A stretch of 64,000 nt of DNA, taken from the NCBI GenBank assembly GCA_030272585.1, contig BSYQ01000010.1:3658001-3722000 (forward strand), in the 5' to 3' direction. Below, in pieces: positions 49,834-59,593 of this stretch; positions within the stretch are counted from its first letter, which is position 1; each line of letters opens with the position of its first letter. The translations under genes and the position numbers were made by a program. The notes under the pieces are model-generated. The model searched no databases, was not told the origin of the DNA, and saw nothing but the letters and a program-made list of their open reading frames with translations. Source of the DNA: Bryopsis sp. KO-2023. Its lineage: Eukaryota > Chlorophyta > Ulvophyceae > Bryopsidales > Bryopsidaceae.

Positions 49834-50887
49834 TGCATGTGGTGCTGATGTGCATGTGTGATGTACAGAATGTGCGCTACCAAGCCGGCAGTGCCGGATA
49901 CAAGAGGTTCGTCAGGGAAGCGGCAAAGTGGGTGGCGAGGGACTCCCTTCCTTTTGGGACTCCATGCACTCCAGCCTTCCTCGAGTTCGCCAGGGTGCTT
50001 GAACCCAAATGCCCAAAAGTGGATCCCAAAACCATAAAGCGCGAGATCAGTTCTGTCTACAAGAGCGAGATGGAAAGGTTGACGAGGTCCGTCCCATGGA
50101 AGGTAACCGCTTTTACGACCGACCTGTGGAAGAGTAGGACTTCATGTGAATATATAACATTCACATGCAGCTGGGTAGGTACAGAGTGGGTTTTGCAGAC
50201 TAGGACATTAGGATCGCATAGGTTAGAGTATACAAGCATAACCGCAGAGGTTCTTTCGGTGGAAATTCCAAAACTGCTTCAGGGGTACTTTGGGGGGTCA
50301 GCTCAGTTAGGAGAATTGAGGCCGACCATAATTTCAGATTGTGGATCGAATATTAGGAAGGCCCTTCAAGAAGAATTAGAATTTGACTGGCTCAGGTGCT
50401 CCTTGCACATGCTCCACAATGTGGTGCAGCTGGGCTTAGGGCATATAGGCGTTATTGGGAGGGTCAATAAACACACGGCCTTACTACTAGAGGCAATAGA
50501 TGTGTTGAAAGGGGTAGCAGCCCATGTACGGCGCTCCTCTACTTTTAAAACTAAGTTCAGTCAGGCTCAGGTAGAGATGTGGGAAAGGGGGGAAGGGGGG
50601 GAAGGGGGGGAGGGGGGGGAGGTGGAGTACATGCCGGCGGACCTCGGGGAGGAGGAAAGCGAGGACTCGCTGGAGGATGCACAGGATATGGCGCCACAGG
50701 TGGATAAACTCTCCTTTATTTTCTGTTGCTTCCATTCACTTCCCTTTTTCTGTGTTGCTGCTTGCTTCTTGTTATAAGTTGAATTTTTTCTGACATCTAA
50801 ATGGCTTGTTTTGGGTGTTGTTTGGCTGCAGGGTCCCACCAGTCAGGATCTTGATGATATTGCTGCAGCTGCTGCTGCTGCTGCTGC

Positions 50888-51353
50888 CAGAGATAGGACT
50901 TGGGCCAAATTTTTGGTCCGGCTACGGTCCGGTCCGGTTACGGTCGGTTTACGGTTCCGTATTACGGCCGTAACTCCGTACCGTAACCGGAGTAATATGT
51001 TGTTTTTACGGTACGGAACAGGTACGGTATAGCTACGGTAGCCCCTAAATCATCGTGAAGTAGTGTGGTTCAGTGCTAAAGCGTTAGGCTGTAGTCTGTA
51101 AGGTCGTGGGTTCGAATCCCCTTGGGTTCCTTTGGGTTCTCGGGACCCTGCGGGGGTTACTATTTACGGTTTACGGTTGGTACGGTGGTTACGGTCGGTA
51201 CGGTCCGGTACCGGAGCAGTACGGAGTGGTACGGTGGTCCGGTTCCGAGCACGAAAACCACTCCGGTCCGGACCGTAACTACCGTAACCGTAAGTGACCG
51301 GAGTGGGGTTACGGTACGGTTTACGGTACCGTAACCGGAAAGTCCTATCTCTG
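50888..51353 (-). mobile_element. Nested non-autonomous hAT derivative (466 bp) in inverted orientation
   Basis: Flanked by a perfect 8-bp duplication GCTGCTGC (50880-50887 and 51354-51361) inside an alanine-codon run. Both ends read CAGAGATAGGACTT inward. Its left end continues like the right end of the host element (CAGAGATAGGACTTGGGCC, then TTTTTGGTCCGG). Its right end, reversed, follows the host's left end (GGTACCGTAAACCGTACCGT, CCGGAGTGGTTTTCGTGCTC). It is therefore an internally deleted member of the same family, inserted backwards. It encodes no protein and contains the tRNA-like segment. Confidence 0.93.
51060..51120 (+). other. tRNA-Tyr-like segment captured in the nested element
   Basis: GTGTGGTTCAGTGCTAAAGC resembles a D arm/A box, GGCTGTAGTCTG an anticodon arm with GTA, and GTGGGTTCGAATCCC a T arm/B box, in the right order and spacing for a tRNA-Tyr. 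Anticodon and T stems pair poorly and no acceptor stem is evident, so it is a degenerate copy or the head of a SINE rather than a working tRNA gene. Confidence 0.45.
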
Positions 51354-51418
51354 GCTGCTGCTGTGGAAGATCTGACATCACAGGTGATTATTGAGTTGTA
51401 TTTTTTTTTCCAAAATTT

Positions 51419-51597
51419 TGGTCCGGTTCCGGTTTTTTCTGGTTTTTTACGGTTTTTTCCGGTTTTTTACGGGTGTTTTACGGGTGTTTTACGGGTTTTT
51501 TACGGTTTTTTACGGTTTTTTACGGTTTTTTTACGGTGTTTACGGTGTTTTACGGTGTTTACGGTTTTTTACGGTTTTTTACGGTTTTTTACGGTCG
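51419..51597. repeat. TTTTTTACGG array in transposase intron 4
   Basis: About fifteen tandem, slightly variable units of the type (G)TTTTTTACGG, including TTTTACGGGTG variants. They lie between the exon 4 donor (51383) and exon 5 (51684). The array shares the TTACGG word with the subterminal regions but is regularly phased instead of scattered. Confidence 0.9.
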
Positions 51598-52997
51598 AAC
51601 AAATTTTCACTATCATTGACATGTTGTGTTCCAATCGATTTCAATGCATGTCTGTGAGGTGACAAGTGTTGTGTGATCTGCAGGGAGAGGGCACGGCAGA
51701 GACCATGGATGTGGAAGTGGTTGGCCCTTCTCAACAGGCTGGTGGCCCTTCGCAACAGTCTGGTGCACCATCATCGCAGCCGGCACCCCCACCAAGAAAA
51801 CCTAGGGTGCTGCAACTCCCCACGATCGTGAGCACACGGTGGAACAGCACCTTCATCATGCTCCAGAGAGCCGTGAGGCTCAGGCCAGCAATCGATCGAT
51901 TGCTAGCTGAGCAACATGGGGAGGGGGATGAGCACCGTGAAATAACACCACGGCAGTGGACGCTGCTGGAGAGCCTGTTGGAGTTGCTGAAAATTGCGAG
52001 GGATGCCACACACCTGTAAGTACAACATTGCAGAAAAAAAACCAAACAAAAAACTTGATTATTGAGAAGATGTATGATTTTTCAAGTAGTGTGAACAAAA
52101 CGACAAAAGAAAAAACAGGGAATAACAAACTGAACTGCAGCCCGTTATTTATCAAGTATTCATTCAATGTGATGTCTTGTTTTAGATTGGAGGCATCGAA
52201 AACAGTGACAAGCGGGAGGGTGGTCCTGACGTTCGCGAGGATCCACAGTTTTTGGAAAGACTGGATCAGAACAAATGTGGAGGCCGTGAAGGAGGGGAGA
52301 TCCCCCCCACCGAACATCCAGGCGCTGTCGCCAATTGTGTATGCCATGGTGGACAAGCTGGAGAAGGAATGGAGCGACCCGCAGCTCGGGCTGGCCTGGA
52401 TGTTGTGCGCTCTTATGGATGTGTCAGTGCGGTGGCGATCCCTCGAAGAAGCGTACCTGTTTTTGCAACTGCTGCCCGATAACCAAGCTGATTTTCCTGC
52501 TCCCCAGGGGATGCTCCGGTTTTGCCCTGAGAGACTCCTCTTCCACAAGTCCTCCATGCTGAGGCACCTAAGGATACTGCTTTCGGATCATGCACGTGAT
52601 CTGATCGAGAAGGGGGAGATCACCGTCCAAGCCACACAAACCAAAAAAAGAAAAGGGAACATAAGCACAGTCTTGTGCAGCGATGACAGCGATGACGGTG
52701 GTGGTGGGGGTGACAGGACCTTGGCTTTGCATGAAATAGACAGATTTCTGGGTGAGAGACAGAATATGGGCAAGTGTAGTGAACCCCTGGTGTGGTGGCG
52801 GGAAAATAAAAGTCGACTTCCGATAGTTAGTGAGTTGGCTCGTCGGTATCTTGCTGTCCCAAGCAGCTCAGCTGCTAGTGAGCGTGCGTTCTCAAAACTG
52901 GGACACATAGTGCGTTCTAGAAGGTCACGGTTATCCGATGATCACATCACCGAGCTTTCACTTTTATCGGGCTGGTGTGAAGAGCGGGGTTGATTGG

Positions 52998-53070
52998 AGG
53001 GGGGGGGTGATTCAATGGGGAAAGGGGGGAGGGGGGGGAAGGGGGGGGAAGGGGGGGGAAGGGGGGGGGA
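52998..53070. repeat. Poly-G/GGGGGGGGAA array
   Basis: Starts right after the transposase stop codon. Runs of 6-9 G are separated by AA or A in near-identical ten-base units. A G-quadruplex on the plus strand (and on any transcript) is likely. Confidence 0.9.
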
Positions 53071-53113
53071 AAACCAAAAAAAAAATAGAATCAAAATGAA
53101 TCATCCGATGGGA

Positions 53114-53745
53114 TGTTAATGGTTGTGACTCTGTGGGTTGATGGGCTGTTGGGACTCTGTGGGTTTTTGGGCTGTTGGGACTCTGTGGGTTGATGGGCTG
53201 TTGGGATTATGTGGGTTGATGGGCTGTTGGGATACTGTGGGTTTATAAACAGTTGGGATTCTGTGGGTTGATGGGTGGGATCATGTGAGTTAATGGTTGT
53301 GACTCTGTGGGTTCATGACCTGTTGGGACTCTGTGGGTTTTGGGGCTGTTGGGACTCTGTGGGTTTTTGGGCTGTTGGGACTCTGTGGGTTGATGGGCTG
53401 TTGGGATTATGTGGGTTGATGGGCTGTTGGGATACTGTGGGTTTATAAACAGTTGGGATTCTGTGGGTTGATGGGTGGGATCATGTGAGTTAATGGTTGT
53501 GACTCTGTGGGTTCATGACCTGTTGGGACTCTGTGGGTTTTGGGGCTGTTGGGACTCTGTGGGTTTTTGGGCTGTTGGGACTCTGTGGGTTTATGGGCTG
53601 TTGGGATTATGTGGGTTGATGGGCTGTTGGGATACTGTGGGTTGATAAACAGTTGGGATTCTGTGGGTTGATGGGTGGGATCATTTGAGTTAATGGTTGT
53701 GACTCTGTGGGTTCATGACCTGTTGGGACTCTGTGGGATGTTGGG
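53114..53745. repeat. 26-bp minisatellite with 200-bp higher-order period
   Basis: Monomers of the type GGGCTGTTGGGACTCTGTGG plus GTTGAT, with variants carrying ATTATG, ATACTG or TTTATAAACA. The word GTTAATGGTTGTGACTCTGT recurs at about 53114, 53289, 53489 and 53689, so the last three spacings define a block of about 200 bp; the first block is about 25 bp shorter. It lies between the poly-G array and the right subterminal repeats of the transposon. Confidence 0.9.
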
Positions 53746-53815
53746 CTGGGTGGGAACAAATATAAATGGTTTTACAACCACTCTGTGGATGTTTCTCCCT
53801 GTATCAGGTGTGACC

Positions 53816-54150
53816 GTAGCAACCGTAGTGACCCGTAATGACTCCGTACATCCCGTACCGTACTTTGGCAACTACGGTGCACTACGGACCGTAAAAACAA
53901 CCGTAAAAGACTGACCGTAACACCGTAATTGACCCACCGGACCACCGTAAATTCTGACCGTAACACCGTAACCCGTAAAACCGTAAACCATAAAAAACCA
54001 CCGTAACCAGGACCGTAACCAACCGTAAATCAGCCGGACCGTAACCGGAGTAAACAAGTCCGGTTACGGTACGGAGTTACGGCCGTAGTACGGTGACCGT
54101 AACCCGACCGTAACCGGACCGGACCGGAGCCGGACCAAAAAATCGGCCCA
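53816..54150. repeat. Right subterminal CCGTAA/TTACGG repeats of the hAT element
   Basis: Scattered CCGTAA words mostly in one orientation, turning to TTACGG close to the end, then CCGGACCGGAGCCGG before the terminal inverted repeat. It corresponds to the left subterminal block and ends at the AAGTCCTATCTCTG terminus. Confidence 0.8.
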
Positions 54151-54203
54151 AGTCCTATCTCTGCTATGAGGATGATGCCTGTTTGGTCGGTTAGAGAAGG
54201 TCA

Positions 54204-54319
54204 CCTGTATGAACAAAAAAATCGTTTCCATTGCCCAAGCTGAGGGGTTTTCCCAAGTTCTTAGACATCACAATATCGTGCAGTAGCCGATGATTGAACC
54301 TCTCCATACAAAAAGTGAG
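54204..54319 (-). other. Possible minus-strand exon beside the transposon
   Basis: After a TTTTTTGCAG acceptor, an open frame reads FLTFCMERFNHRLLHDIVMS and NLGKPLSLGNGNDFFVHT up to a GTGACC donor. Only this frame is open. No family was recognised. It could pair with the possible terminal exon at 48576-48469, with the hAT element lying in the intron between, but the donor is phase 1 and that acceptor phase 0, so another exon would be needed. Confidence 0.35.
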
Positions 54320-54541
54320 AAACTGCAAAAAAAGAGTGATAGCCCATGAATCCCCCAATAAAAAAAATATAATAATAATAAAGGAAGGAAGAAGAAAGAA
54401 ATGATTTTTAAGAATCGAGATTGACATTAAGACCAAGATTTACTTTTTAAAAAGGGTAAGAAAAAAGTTGAAAACAATGAGGTCTACAATCCATGTGCTG
54501 AGTGTACATTCATGTTTGTGTTTATTTTTTGAATTGGTTCG

Positions 54542-55256
54542 ATGATGGCTGTGGTTGCTCAATCCTGTGCTCGCATTTTTTTCAGAAATTGCTTGGCGAC
54601 GTGAGTGAGCTTTCTCAACCAATCTGAGAAAAAAAAAATAAAGACATGTGGAATTCTCATTTATTCATTTTTTTATTGTTTTTTACCCATTGTATCTTAC
54701 AAGTTTGAATAGAGAATCTTACGTTTAAATCTGTGGAATGAATTCAGAGTTGATGTTGTGCAGTGAGGAGCTCTTCCTTGTGGAAACGGAGGAAAAATTG
54801 TGCGACCAGTTTGAAACAGGTACGAGTTTTTTGCTCAGGGGATAATGTTATACAATATTTCAAACCCCGCCTAGTTCTGTTAAGGGTTGGAAGGTATTCC
54901 ATCAAAATTCACTTGGAAGTGCTCCAGCTTCTTGCTGAGGTTTGTGTTGTATTTTGTTTTAAATATATCCGGCATAAAAGCCGTGCATGCACAAAAGAGA
55001 ATTCCTTTTGCAATCGATCAAATGACTAATGGTAAATTAATGGCAATAACGAAACAGTGAATGGCAAATAGCCACTCAAAGGTCCCCTTCTTTCAACTGT
55101 CATGATTCTTTCGAATCGTTTTTTATGTCTCACTTTTTTATGTTTTTCTATTGTACATGAAATCAAAAAGGGACGGAAGTTGAATTGGATCTTTCGAATG
55201 ACACATCGACAAATGTCGACACGGGGAAGGTCTACGAAATGCAAGATTTGGGGGAG
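54542..55256 (+). pseudogene. Fragment of 3-isopropylmalate dehydratase small subunit (LeuD type)
   Basis: Three in-phase exons, about 54542-54600, 54764-54819 and 55171-55256. They encode AVVAQSCARIFFRNCLAT, EELFLVETEEKLCDQFETGT and VELDLSNDTSTNVDTGKVYE plus MQDLGE. This matches the middle-to-late part of the leucine-biosynthesis LeuD protein, where the family has AIVAESYARIFFRN and TGKEY. The N-terminal half with the DTDQIIP and GCGSSREHA motifs is not found upstream on either side of the hAT element, and no acceptor precedes the first piece. The closing AGG-F-YAR segment is not found downstream before the next gene. Splice sites within the fragment are still good, so it is probably a recent truncated copy. 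Confidence 0.65.
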
Positions 55257-55615
55257 GTATTTTGTGTTTCGTATTTTGGCCCAAATGAAAAGAGATTTCA
55301 CAAAGAAAAATGTAAAGGAAAGTATAATCTCTAGCACAGTGCGACTAAACTGGACTCCTAAAGAAAAATCTGCCAATCATATATCGTCACTGAGGGGCGG
55401 GGTGGGGTGACACAGAGTCCAGGAGTCTGCTAATATTCATGGTAAAAAAACAATGCACAACTAGTGGATTATTACAGTGTCAAAAATTACATCTTCAGAT
55501 TCCCCCCCTAAAAAAAGAACCACACTTCTACCCTTCAGGCTTGAATTTTGTCTCAAAAATCCTCCCATACGTCGGTTTTCGTCCCATTTCAGGAACAGGG
55601 CCCCCGCCGTACCCT

Positions 55616-57350
55616 TCAACTCAAAGTGATGGCGTAGACAAAGCCATCGTGCGCGCCGAAGTACACGTTATTTCCCGACACAGCAGGAGACGACCAAACA
55701 TTGACATTCTCCCCCACTTCAAATGTCCACGCCACCGTGCCGTCCACAGTAGACAAGGCGTACAAAACGCCGTCACTCGAACCGACGATCGCCAGGTCGT
55801 CCGTCACCGCCGCCGACCCAAAAATGACATCATTCAAATCAGCCCTCCAGAGCTCCTCACCCGTCTTGGCATCCACCGCGTAAAAGAGCTTGGACAAGGA
55901 CCCAAAGTACACGACGCCGTCGTGAAAGGTCGGTGTCGCGAACACTCTGCCCCGCGTGAAAAACCTCCACACCAGGGTGCCGTCGGCCGCGCGGAGGGCC
56001 CGCACATTTCCATCGTCGGAGCCAAAATACACGAGGCCATCGTGCACAGTGGGGGACGAAAACACGGTATCTCCTGTTTCGAAACTCCACAGCAACTCGC
56101 CAGATGTGGCTTTCAAGGCGTAAAGGAAACCATCCGCGGAGCCAATGAACACGGTGCCGCCCGAAACAGCGGGAGAGGATAGAATCCCTCCCCTGGTGGG
56201 GAATGCCCATTTTTCCTCGCCCGTTCGGGCATCCAATGCGTAGACGTTGTTGTCGAAAGCTCCAAAGTACACGACGCCATCCACGATGGCTGGGGAGGAT
56301 TGTTGGCCTCCGCCTCCCAGCAAAAATCTCCAGCATGCTTTACCTGAACAATGCATGCACATGCAATCAGACATGAATGAACAACCAAACAAGAGGTTGA
56401 AGTGATGCTCTCCACCATCTTATTCTTCTTCTTTTTTTGATTGGTTTACTTTCCCAGTCGACATCAAGTTCTGGAGTCGGTCCAACATTCAACCAGGTCC
56501 AGAATCCATCGACATTTCCTTTCGGATGTCCAAATTTCCTTCCTGAAAGGAGATATCTTCTCGGACAAAAAAAACACCGATCGATTTTTGTATTTCACCA
56601 CCAACTGCACCTGTTTTAGCGTGCACTGCATAAAAAGTATTATCATCGGCCCCAAAATAGACCAAATCGTCCACAACCGAAGGGGATGACCTGAGGAGGC
56701 CACCAACAGGGAATTCCCACGCGACATCGCCAGAATCGGCTTCGATGGACATTAGCTTGCTATTGAAAGTCCCAACATAGACGAGATCGTTCACAATGGT
56801 CGGGGAGGATTCCACCACATCACCAGTATCCACCTGCAGAAGCATGCTGACAGTTGGAAAACAAAAACAAATGCACTGGAGGCCCCTAATTGACAAGTGT
56901 TGTCCTTTCCATACAAAATTTGACAATAGAGTAAGAGCCTGTGCTGAGGTCCAGGGGAGGGGGTGGTTTGCCTTCCTTCTGCATGCAAAATTACTGAAAC
57001 AAAACTAATGGCCAACTTTTTTTCCATCGATTTCGACCTACTTAAAAACATGACGGCTGGGACATAAACATTGGGAATCACATGCAAAAAGAAAACCAAA
57101 AAAACGAACAGCACAATGTTGCGAATGAGTGTTTCACCTTCCACAGCAATGTCGGTTTGCCAATCAGCGACCCTGGTTTTTTGGTGGCCGACCTTCGATT
57201 GTTCCTTCTGAAGGTGGGCCATTGTTCAGACTTCGCAGGGATTACAGAGCATTCTTGCGGAATCGGCTGAGAAAACGCCTCCTGTGCATAAACCACAAGA
57301 ATGGCCGCAAGCAGACTGCACTGCGTCACTTTCATGCTCAAGACCGACAT
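55616..57350 (-). CDS. Secreted PQQ-type (BamB/quinoprotein-like) beta-propeller protein
   Basis: Three exons (57350-57138, 56833-56611, 56343-55616; TGA) give 387 residues with matching phases. A signal peptide follows the start (MKVTQCSLLAAILVVYAQEA, from the second ATG at 57335; the first is 57350), then PTFRRNNRRSATKKPG. The rest is about eight blades of the PQQ-propeller type with recurring SSPxxxDGxVYFGxxDxxxYAxxAxTG, for example SSPTIVNDLVYVGTFNSKLM, SSPAIVDGVVYFGAFDNNVY and ATPTFHDGVVYFGSLSKLFY. No catalytic or quinone-binding residues or dehydrogenase domain are evident, so a binding or scaffold role is more likely than an enzyme. It is divergent from a TANGO2 gene. Confidence 0.85.
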
Positions 57351-57986
57351 AGGTCTCCGCTTGAAAAATACACGCTTCCCAGTTGAGTCGGGAAGTGGCG
57401 GCCAGACAAAGCAAGGGTTTGATGCGGCAGCTTTGTCCTTCTGGATACGAGCTTAGTTTTCGCGTCGCCAATTCGTTTTTCCATGGTGGTCGAAGAAGAA
57501 CAATATATGGAGAGTGAGCGCGAGCGTGAACGGGTTGGCAGGACCAATCAATGCTCATCTGTCAACATCGCAAAAGATTTTTAGTTTTCCGTGCGTGTTT
57601 TACGGTAGCGCTTACTAATTTGCAGCAGGGTGGATATCAATGAATGAATGATTACACGTTGCCTGAGAAGCCTACCTGCCAAGTTACCAGCTATAGTTCG
57701 AATGGATCCCATACACTTGCGTACATGTACCGACTATACCAAGACCAAGGGGCATGGAACCTCGAAGTAGGAAACATAAGAACCACAAGTTCCACCACTC
57801 AAATCTGGCCATCAGTAATATGTGTCATCGTTCCTTGCAGTCCAAAATCTTCTCCGCCTCAAGTTCTACACGCCGTTGGCATTTTCGGTGCTTTTTTTTT
57901 TTCTTCCTTCTCTTCACGAAACATTTGCGAAAGAGATCCCAGAGGGTTAGCCTTCACCTTTCTGTTGCGTGAGTAACACCGCCGCC
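57351..57986. promoter_or_regulatory. Divergent promoter region, propeller / TANGO2
   Basis: 636 bases between two divergent starts. The propeller-side 200 bases are almost identical to 60836-61030 in the second copy, and the TANGO2-proximal part (from TTGCG...AGAG... to the ATG) is also shared, while the middle (about 57560-57890) has no counterpart there. Confidence 0.5.
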
Positions 57987-59593
57987 ATGTGCGTCACGTT
58001 CTTCGCTTTCAAACCAAGTCCAAGTTTCCTGCTCGTGCTGGCGTTCAACCGAGACGAGTTCTTTGATAGGTTCGCCTTTTGTAAGGGTTCTGAGCCATGT
58101 GGTGGTTCATATATTGTGCTTAACAAGTCGCTTTCTTTCTCGGTTTAGTCATTGAATATCATTGTTGTCTGTCAGACCAACCTTGCCCCTTGCATTCTGG
58201 GAGGACAACCCGAACATATTGGGGGGAAGGGATGTTTCTGGAGAAGGGACGTGGCTGGGTGTTTCAAAAAATGGAAGATATGCTTGCCTAACAAATTTCA
58301 GGAAGGTCTGCAACCGACAAGCCTTTGGGATGAGATGGATCAATTTTAATTCAGCTAGAAAAATCAATCAGTGTGCATCTGTTTGTGCTGGCTTCTTCCC
58401 AGGGACTCCCCACAACTGCTTATGAAAAAAGTCGAGGCGAATTGCCCGTCCAGTTTCTGGAGGGGACGGCTTCCCCCATCGAGTACTTAAAGGTGCCCAC
58501 TGTCAAACCCTTTCTCTTTTCGAAAAATGCAGCTGCTCGGCTGGAGTGGTGTCAAAACTGAGTGGAATTTGAGGTGTTTTATGGTAGATGATGCATTTTT
58601 GCTTTTCTTTTAGCAGGAACACTGTTTTGCCTCTGTCCAGGTCTTGGAATGTTTCAGGGCGGTTTTAACCCTCTTTTCTTTTCTTTTCTTTTCTTTTCTG
58701 TTATGTTTTTTTTTTTTCTTTTGTTGATGCTTGAAGGAATTGGATACAAGAGGGTATGCACCATTCAACATTCTGGTCGCTGACTTCAACTCTGACAATC
58801 CAATGCTGGCTTACAAATGCTCGGAAGGAAATCAGGAATCGGTGGAGTTATTGCCCGGAATACATGGTAAAGAAGTCAGACACACATGGGTAGAAAATTG
58901 AAGATTTATTGTGTGCTTGGCAAGAATCCGATGGAGCTGTATTGTTTTTGTTGCTTCTTTCGACAGGAATTACGAACGGAGAAATAGCCGATGAGTGGCC
59001 AAAAGTGAAGAAAGGGAAAAAACTGATGAAAGAGGTGCTGGGTGGAGATAAAATTTCAGGTGCCCCGCCCTCCCCCCAAAAAAAACAATCTTTTTCTGTG
59101 CTGGATGTCTTGAGCTCTCTTTTATTTTGTGTTTTTTAAACGTCCATATGTTTCTGAAGATGATGGTTTGCCCTGGTCGAGAATTTTCACGGAGGTGCTA
59201 GGGGACCAAGAAATCTACGATGAAAAGCTGCTCCCCGACACAGGGGTTGGTTTGGAGCTCGAGAAACATTTGTGTTCGATCAAGGTCAAACCCTTTGAGC
59301 ACCGTGTAAGTTGTTTTGTATGATTCACGGCATTTCCACAGAGATGTATTCAGCATATTTTAAAGATTATTTAATATTTATTTTTGACGTTTGGTCGATT
59401 TCTGGACTTGCAGGTAGGGGTTGGGCGGCAGTACGGAACACGATCCCAAACTGTGGTGGCTATTTCCACCAGTGGGTTTGTGGAAGTTCGAGAAAGGAGC
59501 ATCCCTTTGAACACCCACAACAACAGTCAGCCATGGGTCGAAGCAAGGGAGAGTTTCACCATAAATTGCAACCAACAGGAAATCCTGAGATAA
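57987..59593 (+). CDS. TANGO2: TANGO2 / NRDE family protein, copy 1
   Basis: Ntn-hydrolase-fold family named for its NRDE motif. TANGO2 is linked to heme and lipid handling and to Golgi organisation in animals; its biochemical role is still debated. Seven exons (57987-58069, 58176-58305, 58403-58492, 58737-58866, 58967-59059, 59160-59305, 59414-59593) give 283 residues. The start MCVTFFAF leaves Cys2 as the candidate nucleophile, followed by LVLAFNRDEFFDRPT, FWEDNPNILGGRD, GTWLGVSKNGRYACLTNFRK, GYAPFNILVADFNSD and, near the end, GRQYGTRSQTVVAISTSGFV then VEVRERS, all in the family order. It is complete and apparently functional. A second copy follows 3.2 kb downstream. Confidence 0.93.

Larger units (their letters stand above)
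49165..52993 (+). pseudogene. hAT transposase, interrupted by a nested element in exon 4
   Basis: Six exons (49165-49372, 49458-49693, 49869-50699, 50832-51383 including the insertion, 51684-52015, 52186-52993). Without the insertion this would be about 830 residues. Exons 1-2 form a BED-type zinc finger (CLLCGHMCSW ... HCSGRHG). Exon 3 carries the catalytic fold start: TTDLWKSRTSCEYITFTCSW, TIISDCGSNIRKALQEE and CSLHMLHNVVQLGL. Exon 5 has LPTIVSTRWNSTFIMLQRA. Exon 6 ends in the hAT dimerisation domain (WWRENKSRLPIVSELARRYL, VPSSSAASERAFSKLG). Exon 4 encodes a run of alanines in which the 466-bp nested element sits. Net insertion is 474 bp, which keeps frame but brings in stop codons, so this copy probably makes no full transposase unless the insert is spliced out. 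Confidence 0.9.
48701..54163 (+). mobile_element. Complete hAT-superfamily DNA transposon (5463 bp)
   Basis: Flanked by a perfect 8-bp target duplication, CTATGAGG at 48693-48700 and 54164-54171, the length typical of hAT. Imperfect 14-base terminal inverted repeats begin CAGTGGTAGGACTT (left) and CAGAGATAGGACTT (right, reverse complement). Inside each end lie hundreds of bases dense in TTACGG/CCGTAA words. The interior carries a transposase gene with BED zinc finger, DDE-type core and hAT dimerisation domain, two tandem-repeat blocks after the gene, and a nested relative at 50888-51353. Intact target duplications and ends argue for fairly recent insertion. Confidence 0.96.

Noticed and set aside
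48709..54150. TTACGG/CCGTAA repeats as an interstitial telomere
   Set aside because: The words are not in uniform tandem order, occur in both orientations, and lie exactly inside the transposon ends, which explains them better.
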